Part shown: one piece after another, positions 43,672-52,441 of the stretch
Position numbering within the stretch: position 1 is the first letter of the stretch
Layout of the letters: every line of letters starts with the position of its first letter
Assembly: GCA_964598485.1 (NCBI GenBank)
Contig: CAZRCD010000003.1
Span: forward strand, 124,001-188,000
Length of the DNA stretch: 64,000 nt
Origin: SOJA01 sp964598485
Lineage (GTDB): Archaea; Thermoproteota; Bathyarchaeia; Bathyarchaeales; Bathycorpusculaceae
Direction: 5' to 3'
Position numbers and translations under genes: made by a program
The notes under the pieces: model-generated
Seen by the model: only the letters and a program-made list of their open reading frames with translations
Database searches by the model: none
What the model was told of the DNA's origin: nothing

Positions 43672-44640
43672 GTGAAAGATCACCCAATTTACAGAAAGGT
43701 GGAGCAGTGGGAGATTTATGATCGAATGGCAGGAAGCAGCATCTACGCAGATGTTGACAAAAAGTTTCTTCCTAGTGAAAGATACGACTGGACCCTTGTC
43801 ACCGAGATCGAGCTGTTTAGAAATGCAGTTAAAGGGTGTGAGAAGGTTTTGGACATTGGTTGTGGCACAGGTCACCCATCATTGTATATTGCAGAGGATG
43901 TTGGGTCAATTATTGGAATTGATAAGTCAGAAAGGATGATTGAAATAGCGAAAAATAGGTTAAGGAAAAGTGGGGGAAATAACGTAGTTTTTGAGGTTGG
44001 AGATGCGGAGAGTCTGAAGTTTTCTGACAGAAGTTTCGATGCCATTATTTTATGTGGTTCATTGGCAACCTTCTCAGATAAGAAAAAATCTCTACAAGAG
44101 ATTAAAAGAGTGTTAAAGGATAATGGAAAGGTCGCTGGTATAGAGGCTAACTGGCAATACCAACTGATCCACGAAAGGCGTTTTCACGGAGAAGGCAATT
44201 TCAGATTCACAGAAAAAGGTTTGATAAGATATCGTTACGTGAGGCGCCCGCTACATCCTCACAAGGAAATAGATTATCGCTGCTTCATTGATCAAAACAG
44301 TGTTCTCGGAAAAAAGCTACTGTCTGACCAGCATTTTCTCAAACACAAAACATTGAAAACAGAGATGAGCATGGAAGAAGTAGAACCTCATTGAACTGAG
44401 ATCGAATACGACGAACAAGAGAAACTTGACCCAGAAACCATTACTCGTCTCTTTGCAGAAAACGATTTCAAAGACATAGTTGTCAGCGGATACGGGGTAA
44501 TGTATGACCTATTAAACAGCGCAGGCTTGGTCAACAAAATGGCACCTTACATGAAAGAATTGAGCAAAGCCGAAGCAGCCATTTCGAGATTTCTTCACCC
44601 ATTGAAAACAGAAATGCTATTCCTAACCTGTAAGGTCTAA
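43672..44640 (+). pseudogene. Second class I methyltransferase with an in-frame TGA
   Basis: GTG 43672 opens a frame interrupted only by TGA 44392-44394 and ending at TAA 44640, 322 codons. The SAM motif is VLDIGCGTGHPSLYIAED, then IIGIDKSERMIEIAKNRL, FEVGDAESLKFSDRSFDAI and EIKRVLKDNGKVAGIEANW. After the TGA come TEIEYDEQEKLDPETITRL and FAENDFKDIVVSGYGVMYDL, the expected C-terminal helix-strand of the fold. The truncated product (240 residues) would keep the SAM site but lose the last 81. It is the second consecutive methyltransferase gene with one TGA. Confidence 0.8.
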
Positions 44641-44699
44641 CTCAACTGTTATTCTATGAAAAGCCATACAGTTGTAATCTTTCCAAAAAACATCAGCTT

Positions 44700-46061
44700 C
44701 TAGTCTATAAAGTGCCATTTCTTTAACAGTTTTGCAATAAAGAAACCATTGCAGTTGTGTATGTGTGGATAAAGCCTTTGACATTCTTCCAGTCCTCTCA
44801 ACCCTGGTAAGCCTATTTTCGGCGTTGTTTCAACCAGCGAAAATTCTGGATGCCAATTTAGGAATCTTTCAATAAGCATCTCATTTTCTTCAACGGTTAT
44901 GCTACATGTGGAGTAGACCAAGGCTCCGCTACATTTCACTTTCCCAGCGCAGTTGTTTATCATCTTCCATTGAATCTCAGCCATCTTATCAACAGAACGT
45001 CGCGTAAGTCTCCACTTTGCTGAAGGAAGCTTTCTGAAAGCCCCAGTGCTCGTGCACGGCGGGTCTAAAATCACAATGTCTGCTTTCACTTCTAACGGCA
45101 AAGGATTACATGCATCAGCAATGATTGGCACGGCGATTTTCACATCCATACGAGCGACGTCATTTTTCCAGACAGCCATCCTACGTCTTGAATAATCTAT
45201 AGAGTAGATAACCCCGCGATTTTGCATTAGCTGAGCCAGATACGTGGTTTTGGCTCCTGGTGCAGCACAAACGTCTAGGAGAGTCATTTCAGGTTTTGGG
45301 TTTGCGGCTTCAGATGCGAAACAGCTTGCCTTGTCTTGAATGTAGAATGAGCCTTCTCGGAAGCTTTTTGTTTTGGTTAATGGTTGTGTTGTATCAACAA
45401 TGGTGTATGTGTGTTTTAGCTGTTTAACTCTCTCAACTTTTATTCCATCTTCGAAAAGTCTTTCCACAATTTCGTTTTCTTCCGCCTTAAGCGTGTTCAG
45501 TCTTATGTATGTTGGTTGTGTTTGCATGTTTGCTTCTAACATGGCTAGGGTTTCTTTTCTGCCAAAGATTTTGAGGCCGTATCTCACGAACCATGTTGAA
45601 TGAAAGGTTCGGAGTCCGATTCTCTCTTCATCGCTTACGTCTTTAAGGATTGAGGCTGGCTTTTGCGTTAGTAACAAGCCTAGCACACGTTCAACTTTTT
45701 GAAGAGTTTTCCATCCGAGAATGGAGCGGGCTAGCTTAGCTATGTTTTTGGCTTCCTTGATGTCGATTTTAGACCAGTTTTTGGTTATTCTTGTTTGGTA
45801 AACGTAAAGTCGTAAAAATGCTTGAACACCGAGATTAAATTCGCTTATTGTGTTGGGCTTTAAGGCGTTGTTGATGAATTTGTCTATGAAGTTTCGTCTT
45901 CTGACAGTTTCGATCACAAGTCTGTGGGCGAGTCTAATAGCGTTGGAATCGCTTATGCTCAATTGTTTGATGGTTTTTGCTAAGGCTAAGCGTTCGCTTA
46001 GCTTTTGCATTTCCATCCAGCTTAGGGTTTCAATTGCAAGCATCCAAGCTTCTTTGAGCAA
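44700..46061 (-). CDS. NOL1/NOP2/Sun-family RNA m5C methyltransferase
   Basis: 453 residues. Residues 1-130 are a NusB-like helical domain (LAIETLSWMEMQKLSERLAL onward) as in RsmB. The catalytic domain has LLDVCAAPGAKTTYLAQLM, VILDPPCTSTGAFRKLP (motif IV, Cys near 335) and LVYSTCSITVEENE (motif VI, catalytic Cys near 382). It methylates cytosine C5 in rRNA or tRNA. The start is TTG. Convergent with the methyltransferase pair. Confidence 0.9.
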   Translation of the reverse strand: MLKEAWMLAIETLSWMEMQKLSERLALAKTIKQLSISDSNAIRLAHRLVIETVRRRNFIDKFINNALKPNTISEFNLGVQAFLRLYVYQTRITKNWSKIDIKEAKNIAKLARSILGWKTLQKVERVLGLLLTQKPASILKDVSDEERIGLRTFHSTWFVRYGLKIFGRKETLAMLEANMQTQPTYIRLNTLKAEENEIVERLFEDGIKVERVKQLKHTYTIVDTTQPLTKTKSFREGSFYIQDKASCFASEAANPKPEMTLLDVCAAPGAKTTYLAQLMQNRGVIYSIDYSRRRMAVWKNDVARMDVKIAVPIIADACNPLPLEVKADIVILDPPCTSTGAFRKLPSAKWRLTRRSVDKMAEIQWKMINNCAGKVKCSGALVYSTCSITVEENEMLIERFLNWHPEFSLVETTPKIGLPGLRGLEECQRLYPHIHNCNGFFIAKLLKKWHFID

Positions 46062-46287
46062 ATCTGTTTCACTCGCCTGAACAAGTGTTTTGGAATAGTA
46101 ATGGTTAGATAAGAATTAAAGGGTATTTCTCTTTATTTCGTCTCGCATATCGAAAGCTTGTTTTCTGGAACAAGGAATAAATAGGATAATGTGCTATTAA
46201 CAGAGTCGTGGTTTGAAATGTGGTATTTAGAAACACAACCCTAAGAGACTTTTAAAACGAAAAGAACACGTTAGAAACCCCGAGAAT

Positions 46288-47553
46288 TTGTTTCGTTTAG
46301 AAAAAGAGAATAAAAAGAGAGAACTGTCTAACGCTGATCATAGAGTCCTCGGTCAACAATTGGATTTATTCTCCATAAGCGAGGAAGTAGTCATAGGCTT
46401 AGTTCTTTGGCATCCAAAAGGCACGATAGTTCGCAAAATAATCAGAGACTTCTGGGAAAAGGAGCATTTGAAAAATGGATATCAACTTGTTTGCACTCCG
46501 CACATAGCTCGTGGTGAACTCTGGAGAATCTCGGGACACTTGGACTATTACCGAGAGAACATGTACATTTTTGAAAAAGACGAGCAACTTTACGTGGTAA
46601 AACCAATAAACTGTCCCTTCCACATCCAGATCTACAAGTCTAAACCGAGAAGCTACAAAGACCTTCCAATAAGATATGTAGAATGGGGAACCGTCTACAG
46701 ATATGAACGATCAGGCACCTTACATGGTCTACTGCGGGTGAGAGATTTCACTCAAGACGATGCTCACATATTCTGCACTAGAGAGCAAACAGAAGAAGAA
46801 ATACCTAAAATTCTAGGCTTAACTGAGCACATCCTGAAGAGATTTGGTTTCCATAAATACCGTGTATATCTTTCAACCAGAAAACCAAAACAACCTGAAA
46901 AATACATGGGTTCAGAACAAGAATGGAGATTAGCTCAAAAAGCCCTAGCCGAAGCTCTCAGAAAGAAGGGAATTCCATATCGGGAAATGCCAGGAGAAGC
47001 CGTGTTTTACGGACCGAAAATTGACATTTACATAGTTGATGCTTCAGGCAGGGAATGGCAATGCTCCACTATCCAGTTTGACTTCAACCTACCTAAACGC
47101 TTCAACATAACATATACTGGAAAAGATGGAGAACCGCACGAAGTTGTGATGATTCACAGAGCTCTTCTCGGCACTATTGAACGATTCTTCGCCATACTAT
47201 TGGAACATTACAAGGGGAATCTCCCTGTTTGGCTTGCCCCGATACAGGTGAAAGTGTTACCTATCAGCAACAATTATGTACAGTACGCTAGAGAAGTTCG
47301 CAGAAAATTATCAGCTTATGGAATAAGAACGGAAGTTGACGATAGCGACTCCACAATCAGTTACAAAATTAGAGAAGCTGAAATTCAGAAAATCCCATAC
47401 ATGGCAATATGTGGTGAACGTGAAGCGAAATCAAAGGAAATAGCGGTCAGAAAGCATGGAGTGGGAGATAAAGGCCTATCAACAATTGGAGAACTCATCA
47501 AGACCATCAAAATAGATGCAACCAATAAAGTTAGTGTGCAACGAGAGAGCTGA
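46288..47553 (+). CDS. thrS: Threonyl-tRNA synthetase, catalytic form without editing domain
   Basis: 421 residues. The class II core begins at ADHRVLGQQLDLFSISEEVV. Motif 2 is RYVEWGTVYRYERSGTLHG. The zinc ligands are Cys in PINCPFH, His in DDAHIFC and His in MIHRALLGTIERF. The C-terminal 100 residues are the anticodon-binding domain (PVWLAPIQVKVLPISNNY). The TGS and editing domains of the full enzyme (about 600-650 residues) are missing. An in-frame TAG at 46228-46230 with no ATG or GTG after it rules out a longer product, so TTG 46288 is the start. This is the crenarchaeal 'ThrRS-cat' layout, which usually needs a separate ThrRS-ed protein. Confidence 0.88.
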   Translation: MFRLEKENKKRELSNADHRVLGQQLDLFSISEEVVIGLVLWHPKGTIVRKIIRDFWEKEHLKNGYQLVCTPHIARGELWRISGHLDYYRENMYIFEKDEQLYVVKPINCPFHIQIYKSKPRSYKDLPIRYVEWGTVYRYERSGTLHGLLRVRDFTQDDAHIFCTREQTEEEIPKILGLTEHILKRFGFHKYRVYLSTRKPKQPEKYMGSEQEWRLAQKALAEALRKKGIPYREMPGEAVFYGPKIDIYIVDASGREWQCSTIQFDFNLPKRFNITYTGKDGEPHEVVMIHRALLGTIERFFAILLEHYKGNLPVWLAPIQVKVLPISNNYVQYAREVRRKLSAYGIRTEVDDSDSTISYKIREAEIQKIPYMAICGEREAKSKEIAVRKHGVGDKGLSTIGELIKTIKIDATNKVSVQRES

Positions 47554-47617
47554 CTTCGCATACCAACAAAGATTTTAGTCTATCCTGTTCATAAAGTAAC
47601 TTAGGTTAAGGACTAAA

Positions 47618-50293
47618 ATGGCGCAAAAGCATTTAACTGAATTCTCTCATTCAAAGGCTAAGCCTTCAGAAGAAACCAAAGTGGAAGCCCCATCCTTCAC
47701 GCAAGCCGTAGCAAAGGAAAAACGTGTTTTTCCGCCAGTTGCTCCTGAAAACTTGCCGTCTTCATACTTTGTTTCAGCCACATATGATGGAAAAACTAGA
47801 AGAGCATTGATCAAACTTTATGAACCGAATTCAGGTCAAATTTATTTCTGGTATGACAACACTGGACACATGCCATACTGCTTAACCAATCTTTCACCGT
47901 ACGAGCTTGAAAAAATCAACCGTTTGATTCAGCATTCAGGCTTTGACCACTTTGAGATAGTTGAGAAATTTGACCCGTTACTTGATGGAAAGGTGAAAGT
48001 AACAAAAGTCATAGCGAAAGACCCACTGGCCATTGGCGGCCGTCCAGCAGGATGCATAAGGGACATAATTCCAGAAGACTTTCCGAAAGTGTCAGGAACA
48101 CCAATATCTCCAGAGGAAATCAAAGTCTGGGAAGCCAAGATAAAGTATTACCAATCCTACATTTATGATAGAACCCTTTGGCCTGGAATGATCTACGAAG
48201 TTAAAAACGGAAATCTTGTCCCAAAGTCCTTGAAAGAAGCTGAAGAAATGACTAGGCGCATACGTGAAATTTTCAAAGAAGCCACGTCCGAAGAGCAGCA
48301 ATACATCGAGCAGTGGGCTAGGCTTTTAGAGTATCCAGCACCAAAATTCCGCCGCGTGGCGCTAGACATAGAGGTTCACTCAGCAATCCCAACAAGGATG
48401 CCTGATCCACGCGAAGCCGCTTACCCAGTCGTGTGCGTATCGCTCTATGGCTCTGATGGACAGAAGAGAGTTTTACTATTAAAGAGACAGAATGTTCGAG
48501 AAGGAACTGAGCATCTTCCAGCCGATGTAAACATTGAGTATTTTGGTTCTGAAGAGAAGCTAATAAGAGCGGTTTTTGATGCTTTATGGAATTACCCCTT
48601 CGTCCTCACATTTAACGGTGACGATTTTGACCTGCGTTATTTAACTCACAGGGCAGAAAACTTTGGTTTTAGACGAAATGAAATTCCAATAGAGGTTGGT
48701 AGACGCGTTTGTTCACTAAAGTATGGCGTGCACATTGACTTGTACAAGTTTTTCTTCAATCGCTCCATACAAATATACGCCTTCAGCAACCGCTATCGAG
48801 ACGTCAAGCTTGACGATGTTGGTAAAGCTCTAATTGAAACAGAAAAAATCAAGCTGGACAAGAGTATAGGCGCGTTGACTTACACAGAGCTTGCCAAATA
48901 CTGTCTCAGAGATGGTGAAATCACTTTTAAGCTCACAAGTTTCGAAGACGATTTAGTTATGAAGCTTATTCTAGTTCTAGCCAGGATCAGTAGCATGCCC
49001 ATGGAAGACGTGAGCCGCCAAGGTGTATCCCGATGGATAAGGAACTTCATGCACCGCGAACACCGCAGAAGAAACATGCTTATTCCAAACGCAGCAGACA
49101 TCCTAGCCACAAAAGGTAAGACAGCAACAAAGGCCATCATAAAAGGCAAGAAATACAAAGGCGCAATTGTTGTTGAACCCGTTCCAGGCGTCCACTTCAA
49201 TGTTGCAGTTATGGACTTTCCAAGCCTATATCCATCCATAACAAAAGTTTGGAACCTCGGCTACCAATCCATATGTTGTCGACATCCAGAATGCCGTAAC
49301 AACCTTATCCCTGACACGCCTCATTGGGTTTGCACGAAAAAACGAGCACTAGAAAGCCTGCTAATCGGTTCACTTAGAGACTTGCGAGTACGATGGTACA
49401 AACCAAAATCAAAAGACGCAACTTTACGAGCAGAATTGAGAAGCTGGTACAAAATCATTCAAGGCGCACTTAAAGTTATCTTAAACGCTAGCTATGGGGT
49501 GTTCGGTGCAGAATCCTTCGACCTTTACTGTCCGCCAGTGGCGGAAGCAACGGCAGCTATTGGTAGACACTCGATAACCCAAATAATTGACAAAGCAAGA
49601 GACCTCAACATCCAAGTACTCTATGGCGATACTGACAGTGTTTTCTTAAAGAACCCATCAAAAGAACAAATTGAAGAACTTGCCCAGTGGACTGGGCATG
49701 AATTAAAAATGAGCTTGGATGTTGACAAGGTTTACAGATATGCAGTTTTTAGTTCGCGAAAAAAGAATTACTTGGGGGTTTTGGAGGATGGAAGCGTTGA
49801 CGTTAAAGGATTAACGGGCAAGAAAAGGCACATACCATTGTTCATCAAAAGAGCCTTCAATGAAATGAAAGAACGCTTGGCACAAGTCAAGTCACCAGCA
49901 GATTTCGAAGAGGCCAAAAAGGACATATGTGAAATCGTTCGCAACCGCCATACACGGTTGAAGAGAAGAGAATGGGAAAACCTAAACGAATTAGCATTCA
50001 ACGTGGTTTTAGGAGAAGCACCGGAACGCTACACAAAAACAACGCCCCAACACGTTAAAGCGGCAAGGATTCTCCAAAAAAGAGGAGTGGAAGTGAAAGC
50101 CGGCGACCTAATAAGCTTCGTGAAGGTCGTTAAAGAACCACACGTCAAACCAGTCGAGTTGGCAACAAAAAACGAGATTGACGTTGACAAGTACGTAGCT
50201 TACCTCCGTTCGACATTTGACCAAGTACTAGACGCATTAGGTTTAGACTTCGACGAAATCATAGGGCTGACGAAATTGGAAAGATTCATGTGA
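47618..50293 (+). CDS. polB: Family B DNA polymerase with proofreading domain
   Basis: 891 residues. Exo I VALDIEVHS is near 246, Exo II LTFNGDDFDLRYL near 330 and Exo III YTELAKYCLRDGEITFKL near 425, so the 3'-5' exonuclease looks intact. Polymerase motifs are VMDFPSLYPSITKVWNLGY near 532, KVILNASYGVFGA near 625 and LYGDTDSVF near 668. A Cys cluster (CCRHPECRNN, then HWVCTKK) follows motif A, perhaps a metal knuckle in the palm insertion. The first 50 residues are a low-complexity tail. Confidence 0.95.
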   Translation: MAQKHLTEFSHSKAKPSEETKVEAPSFTQAVAKEKRVFPPVAPENLPSSYFVSATYDGKTRRALIKLYEPNSGQIYFWYDNTGHMPYCLTNLSPYELEKINRLIQHSGFDHFEIVEKFDPLLDGKVKVTKVIAKDPLAIGGRPAGCIRDIIPEDFPKVSGTPISPEEIKVWEAKIKYYQSYIYDRTLWPGMIYEVKNGNLVPKSLKEAEEMTRRIREIFKEATSEEQQYIEQWARLLEYPAPKFRRVALDIEVHSAIPTRMPDPREAAYPVVCVSLYGSDGQKRVLLLKRQNVREGTEHLPADVNIEYFGSEEKLIRAVFDALWNYPFVLTFNGDDFDLRYLTHRAENFGFRRNEIPIEVGRRVCSLKYGVHIDLYKFFFNRSIQIYAFSNRYRDVKLDDVGKALIETEKIKLDKSIGALTYTELAKYCLRDGEITFKLTSFEDDLVMKLILVLARISSMPMEDVSRQGVSRWIRNFMHREHRRRNMLIPNAADILATKGKTATKAIIKGKKYKGAIVVEPVPGVHFNVAVMDFPSLYPSITKVWNLGYQSICCRHPECRNNLIPDTPHWVCTKKRALESLLIGSLRDLRVRWYKPKSKDATLRAELRSWYKIIQGALKVILNASYGVFGAESFDLYCPPVAEATAAIGRHSITQIIDKARDLNIQVLYGDTDSVFLKNPSKEQIEELAQWTGHELKMSLDVDKVYRYAVFSSRKKNYLGVLEDGSVDVKGLTGKKRHIPLFIKRAFNEMKERLAQVKSPADFEEAKKDICEIVRNRHTRLKRREWENLNELAFNVVLGEAPERYTKTTPQHVKAARILQKRGVEVKAGDLISFVKVVKEPHVKPVELATKNEIDVDKYVAYLRSTFDQVLDALGLDFDEIIGLTKLERFM

Positions 50294-50441
50294 GCACGCG
50301 CGAGTGATTTTAGAGGCCCAAATGCTATCTCTTCAAATCCCACATAGAAAGCGTTGGACAAAAAGCATCTAATGGTGACACCACCATGATAGAGCAACGT
50401 GAGAGTTTGGTCTGGTGGTGAGTTCATCTGGCCTCGTTATC

Positions 50442-51113
50442 TCATTCATCGTATCCTGTTGGATCGTATATTCCAGCTTCCTTGAATGCTTTTTTGCGAT
50501 TTGTGCAAGATTCACATTTTCCACAATGTTCTGATCCGCTAAGATAGCACGACCATGTGAGCTGGAATGGTACACCAAGCTCAGTTCCGAGTTTGATTAT
50601 TTCAGATTTTGCGATGTCGCTGAAAGGCGCTTCGACGGTTATGTCTTTGCTGGTTCCTAGTCTCGCGGCTTTCTCAAAGGTTTTATAGAATTCTCTTCGA
50701 CAGTCTGGATAGAACGGTTCATCAGAACCTTGAGCACCATAGAGTACTTTTGTCGCGTCAATCGAAACAGCGTATGCCACTGCAACAGATAGGAAGATGG
50801 CGTTTCTAAATGGAACTATGATAGGCTGGCTAAAATTTGGAGTCATCTCGATGTTTTCATCACAAAGTGAAGTCACTCCAGCGAATATCTCTTTCAAAGA
50901 AGAAAGGTCGATTATCTTTAGTGACATCCCCAGCTTTTGTGCAATTAGGTTTGCGTGCTCAACTTCTTTTGCCCCAATTTGGCCGTATTTGTAGCTCAAT
51001 CCCCGCAAGTTATACCCTTGTTTTTTCGCCCAATAGGCTACAGTTGACGAGTCAAGTCCTCCACTAAGTAGGACTATACACTTCCCTATCTGTCCCATTT
51101 CACCTACCACCAT
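50442..51113 (-). CDS. queC: 7-cyano-7-deazaguanine (preQ0) synthase
   Basis: 223 residues. The PP-loop is CIVLLSGGLDSSTVAYWAKK, followed by VPFRNAIFLSVAVAYA, GSDEPFYPDCRREFYK and a zinc site CYLSGSEHCGKCESCTNRKK. It converts 7-carboxy-7-deazaguanine to preQ0, the precursor of archaeosine in tRNA. The start is ATG 51113 or 51098; both follow GGTGA. It overlaps or abuts the queT-like stop, so the two are co-translated. Confidence 0.95.
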   Translation of the reverse strand: MVVGEMGQIGKCIVLLSGGLDSSTVAYWAKKQGYNLRGLSYKYGQIGAKEVEHANLIAQKLGMSLKIIDLSSLKEIFAGVTSLCDENIEMTPNFSQPIIVPFRNAIFLSVAVAYAVSIDATKVLYGAQGSDEPFYPDCRREFYKTFEKAARLGTSKDITVEAPFSDIAKSEIIKLGTELGVPFQLTWSCYLSGSEHCGKCESCTNRKKAFKEAGIYDPTGYDE

Positions 51114-51580
51114 TTCACCCTTGTCTCAATCATCTTGAACATGCCAGCCCCAATAATGCACACTATTTGTTCACTGATGAACAAGCATGGCAGAGTTACA
51201 AGTATCGACAGGTTGTACAATTGAAAAAGCATCCAGCTTACACTCGCAGGTATTATCACTGCAATGACTGCTCCATTAATAAAATAGTTACCGTTGAATT
51301 TCATGGCTACGACGTATCCAAGTATTCCGCTAACGAAACTCATTGCCGGCATGAACAACAGCTCATATATTCCGACGAACGGGCTGAAAAGATTACCGAT
51401 GACCACTCCAAGAGCGTATCCTATAGCCAAGATCCATTTTCTCGCGATAGCCGGTCTGAGTACGCCTGCAACTCTAAACTGGAATGCATAGAATGATATC
51501 GGAGCAAAAACGTACACCAAAGCTGCATAGAGTGCCGCAAAGATAACTACTAATGACAGATCTCTGCTTTCTACTTTCAT
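51104..51580 (-). CDS. QueT-like deazapurine transporter (ECF S component)
   Basis: 158 residues with about five membrane helices. ALVYVFAPISFYAFQFRVAG, VLRPAIARKW, AIGYALGVVIGNLFSPFVGI and YELLFMPAMSFVSGILGY follow the QueT pattern. GGAGGTGA at 51585-51592 fixes ATG 51580. Pairing with queC points to salvage of preQ0 or preQ1; the EcfA-EcfA-EcfT module at 27275 could energise it. Confidence 0.8.
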   Translation of the reverse strand: MKVESRDLSLVVIFAALYAALVYVFAPISFYAFQFRVAGVLRPAIARKWILAIGYALGVVIGNLFSPFVGIYELLFMPAMSFVSGILGYVVAMKFNGNYFINGAVIAVIIPASVSWMLFQLYNLSILVTLPCLFISEQIVCIIGAGMFKMIETRVKWW

Positions 51581-51609
51581 ACTTTCACCTCCTACTCCGG
51601 GGTTTATAT

Positions 51610-51640
51610 GGCGGAACGGGTGGAGGCCCACTCACCCGCC
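51610..51640 (-). promoter_or_regulatory. Structured leader hairpin before queT/queC
   Basis: On the minus strand GGCGG (51636-51640) pairs with CCGCC (51610-51614), and an inner GTGG/CCAC stem is enclosed. The hairpin region includes CCTCC (51622-51626), complementary to the Shine-Dalgarno GGAGG at 51588-51592. A TATA-like ATTTATAATC at about 51666-51676 puts the RNA start close to the hairpin, so the leader would be about 60-65 bases with the hairpin at its 5' end. Confidence 0.4.
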
Positions 51641-51665
51641 AACAAAATGTATCACACGAATTTCA

Positions 51666-51676
51666 GATTATAAATG
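51666..51676 (-). promoter_or_regulatory. TATA box of the queT-queC operon
   Basis: ATTTATAATCT on the minus strand, about 25-30 bases upstream of the 5' edge of the leader hairpin. Confidence 0.4.
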
Positions 51677-51690
51677 TTGCTATGGAAACC

Positions 51691-51903
51691 TCAACCTTCC
51701 GTATCTGCCAAACCTTCAGTTCTTCTTTCAACGCGTTCTTCTGCTCTCGGTTCCACATTAACATCTCTTGTGGGTGTTTCAGGCCCTTCTGTTGTTGCTC
51801 CCCCGCTTTCTATGCTTGGTGGCTCTTCAGTTCTTCCTTCAACATGTTCTTCTGCTATTACTCCGCCGACTCTTGATTCTACATCAACATCTTCTGTGGC
51901 CAT
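51691..51903 (-). CDS. Small acidic disordered repeat protein
   Basis: 70 residues, rich in Glu, Thr, Pro and Gly. Two imperfect units are visible: DVDVESRVGGVIAEEHVEGR and DVNVEPRAEERVERRTEG. The DNA shows the repeat clearly (51714-51773 and about 51825-51900). It begins 9 bases after the upstream gene's stop, with GGAAGGA just before the ATG. It may be a disordered tail protein or a noncoding low-complexity tract. Confidence 0.4.
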   Translation of the reverse strand: MATEDVDVESRVGGVIAEEHVEGRTEEPPSIESGGATTEGPETPTRDVNVEPRAEERVERRTEGLADTEG

Positions 51904-51912
51904 TCCTTCCGT

Positions 51913-52293
51913 TTAAGAATGGGGGAATAAATTATGCGGAGGTGAAGGAGCCTTCAAGATAGTTGACAACAGATACATGGCTGCAAACGCGTTTTGATAA
52001 ACCTTCTGGAAAACGTACGGCACCTTTATTTCAGGGTCAACCTCTAACATCTTGCTTATTTCTTCATCCTTACCGGTTAAGGTCGCAGTGCCTTCAACCT
52101 CGAACTTCACAACACTCAGTTTAGTTGTTAGAAATAGACTAAAATTCACAATAACCATTTGACTTCTGCGTTCTTTCTCCTCTAGCCTTCCCTTTACATC
52201 GAAATTAATAGCTCCAGTACCGCCTTTGGCGTCCAGTCTGACACCTGCTATGTCAGTGATGTCTACCGAAACCGAAGCGTTTGGGATATTCAA
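51913..52293 (-). CDS. Hypothetical protein, weakly SecB-like
   Basis: 126 residues, beta-rich: VSVDITDIAGVRLDAKGGTG, INFDVKGRL, VNFSLFLTTKLSVVKFEVEG and TATLTGKDEEIS, then a helix (VYQNAFAAMYLLSTILKAPS) and a PHNLFPHS end. Alternating strands followed by a helix and a proline-rich end recall SecB-like chaperone domains, but the similarity is slight. No ATG or GTG is available; the start is TTG or lost. The open frame extends upstream to about 52340 without a better start. Confidence 0.4.
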   Translation of the reverse strand: MNIPNASVSVDITDIAGVRLDAKGGTGAINFDVKGRLEEKERRSQMVIVNFSLFLTTKLSVVKFEVEGTATLTGKDEEISKMLEVDPEIKVPYVFQKVYQNAFAAMYLLSTILKAPSPPHNLFPHS

Positions 52294-52441
52294 TGTTGGG
52301 CAAATGACTGATTCCCCACAGTAACTAATCGTGCATGGAAACTAGTTCTCCAGCAACCTCCGTATTAAGCCTTGCCTTTCATCCAATTTTTGCCTTTTTG
52401 TGTGTAACACAATGATACTTACACAATCACGTAAAAAAACG

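Noticed and set aside
42546..44640. Selenocysteine at the two TGA codons
   Set aside because: The positions are not catalytic or redox-like, no archaeal SECIS-like element was noticed in the following bases, and selenocysteine is rare outside a few archaeal groups. Nonsense mutation or readthrough is simpler.
51580..51640. Calling the queT leader a known preQ1 riboswitch class
   Set aside because: The hairpin and SD complementarity fit the idea, but the loop and tail do not match a class I could name with confidence. It is left as a candidate.
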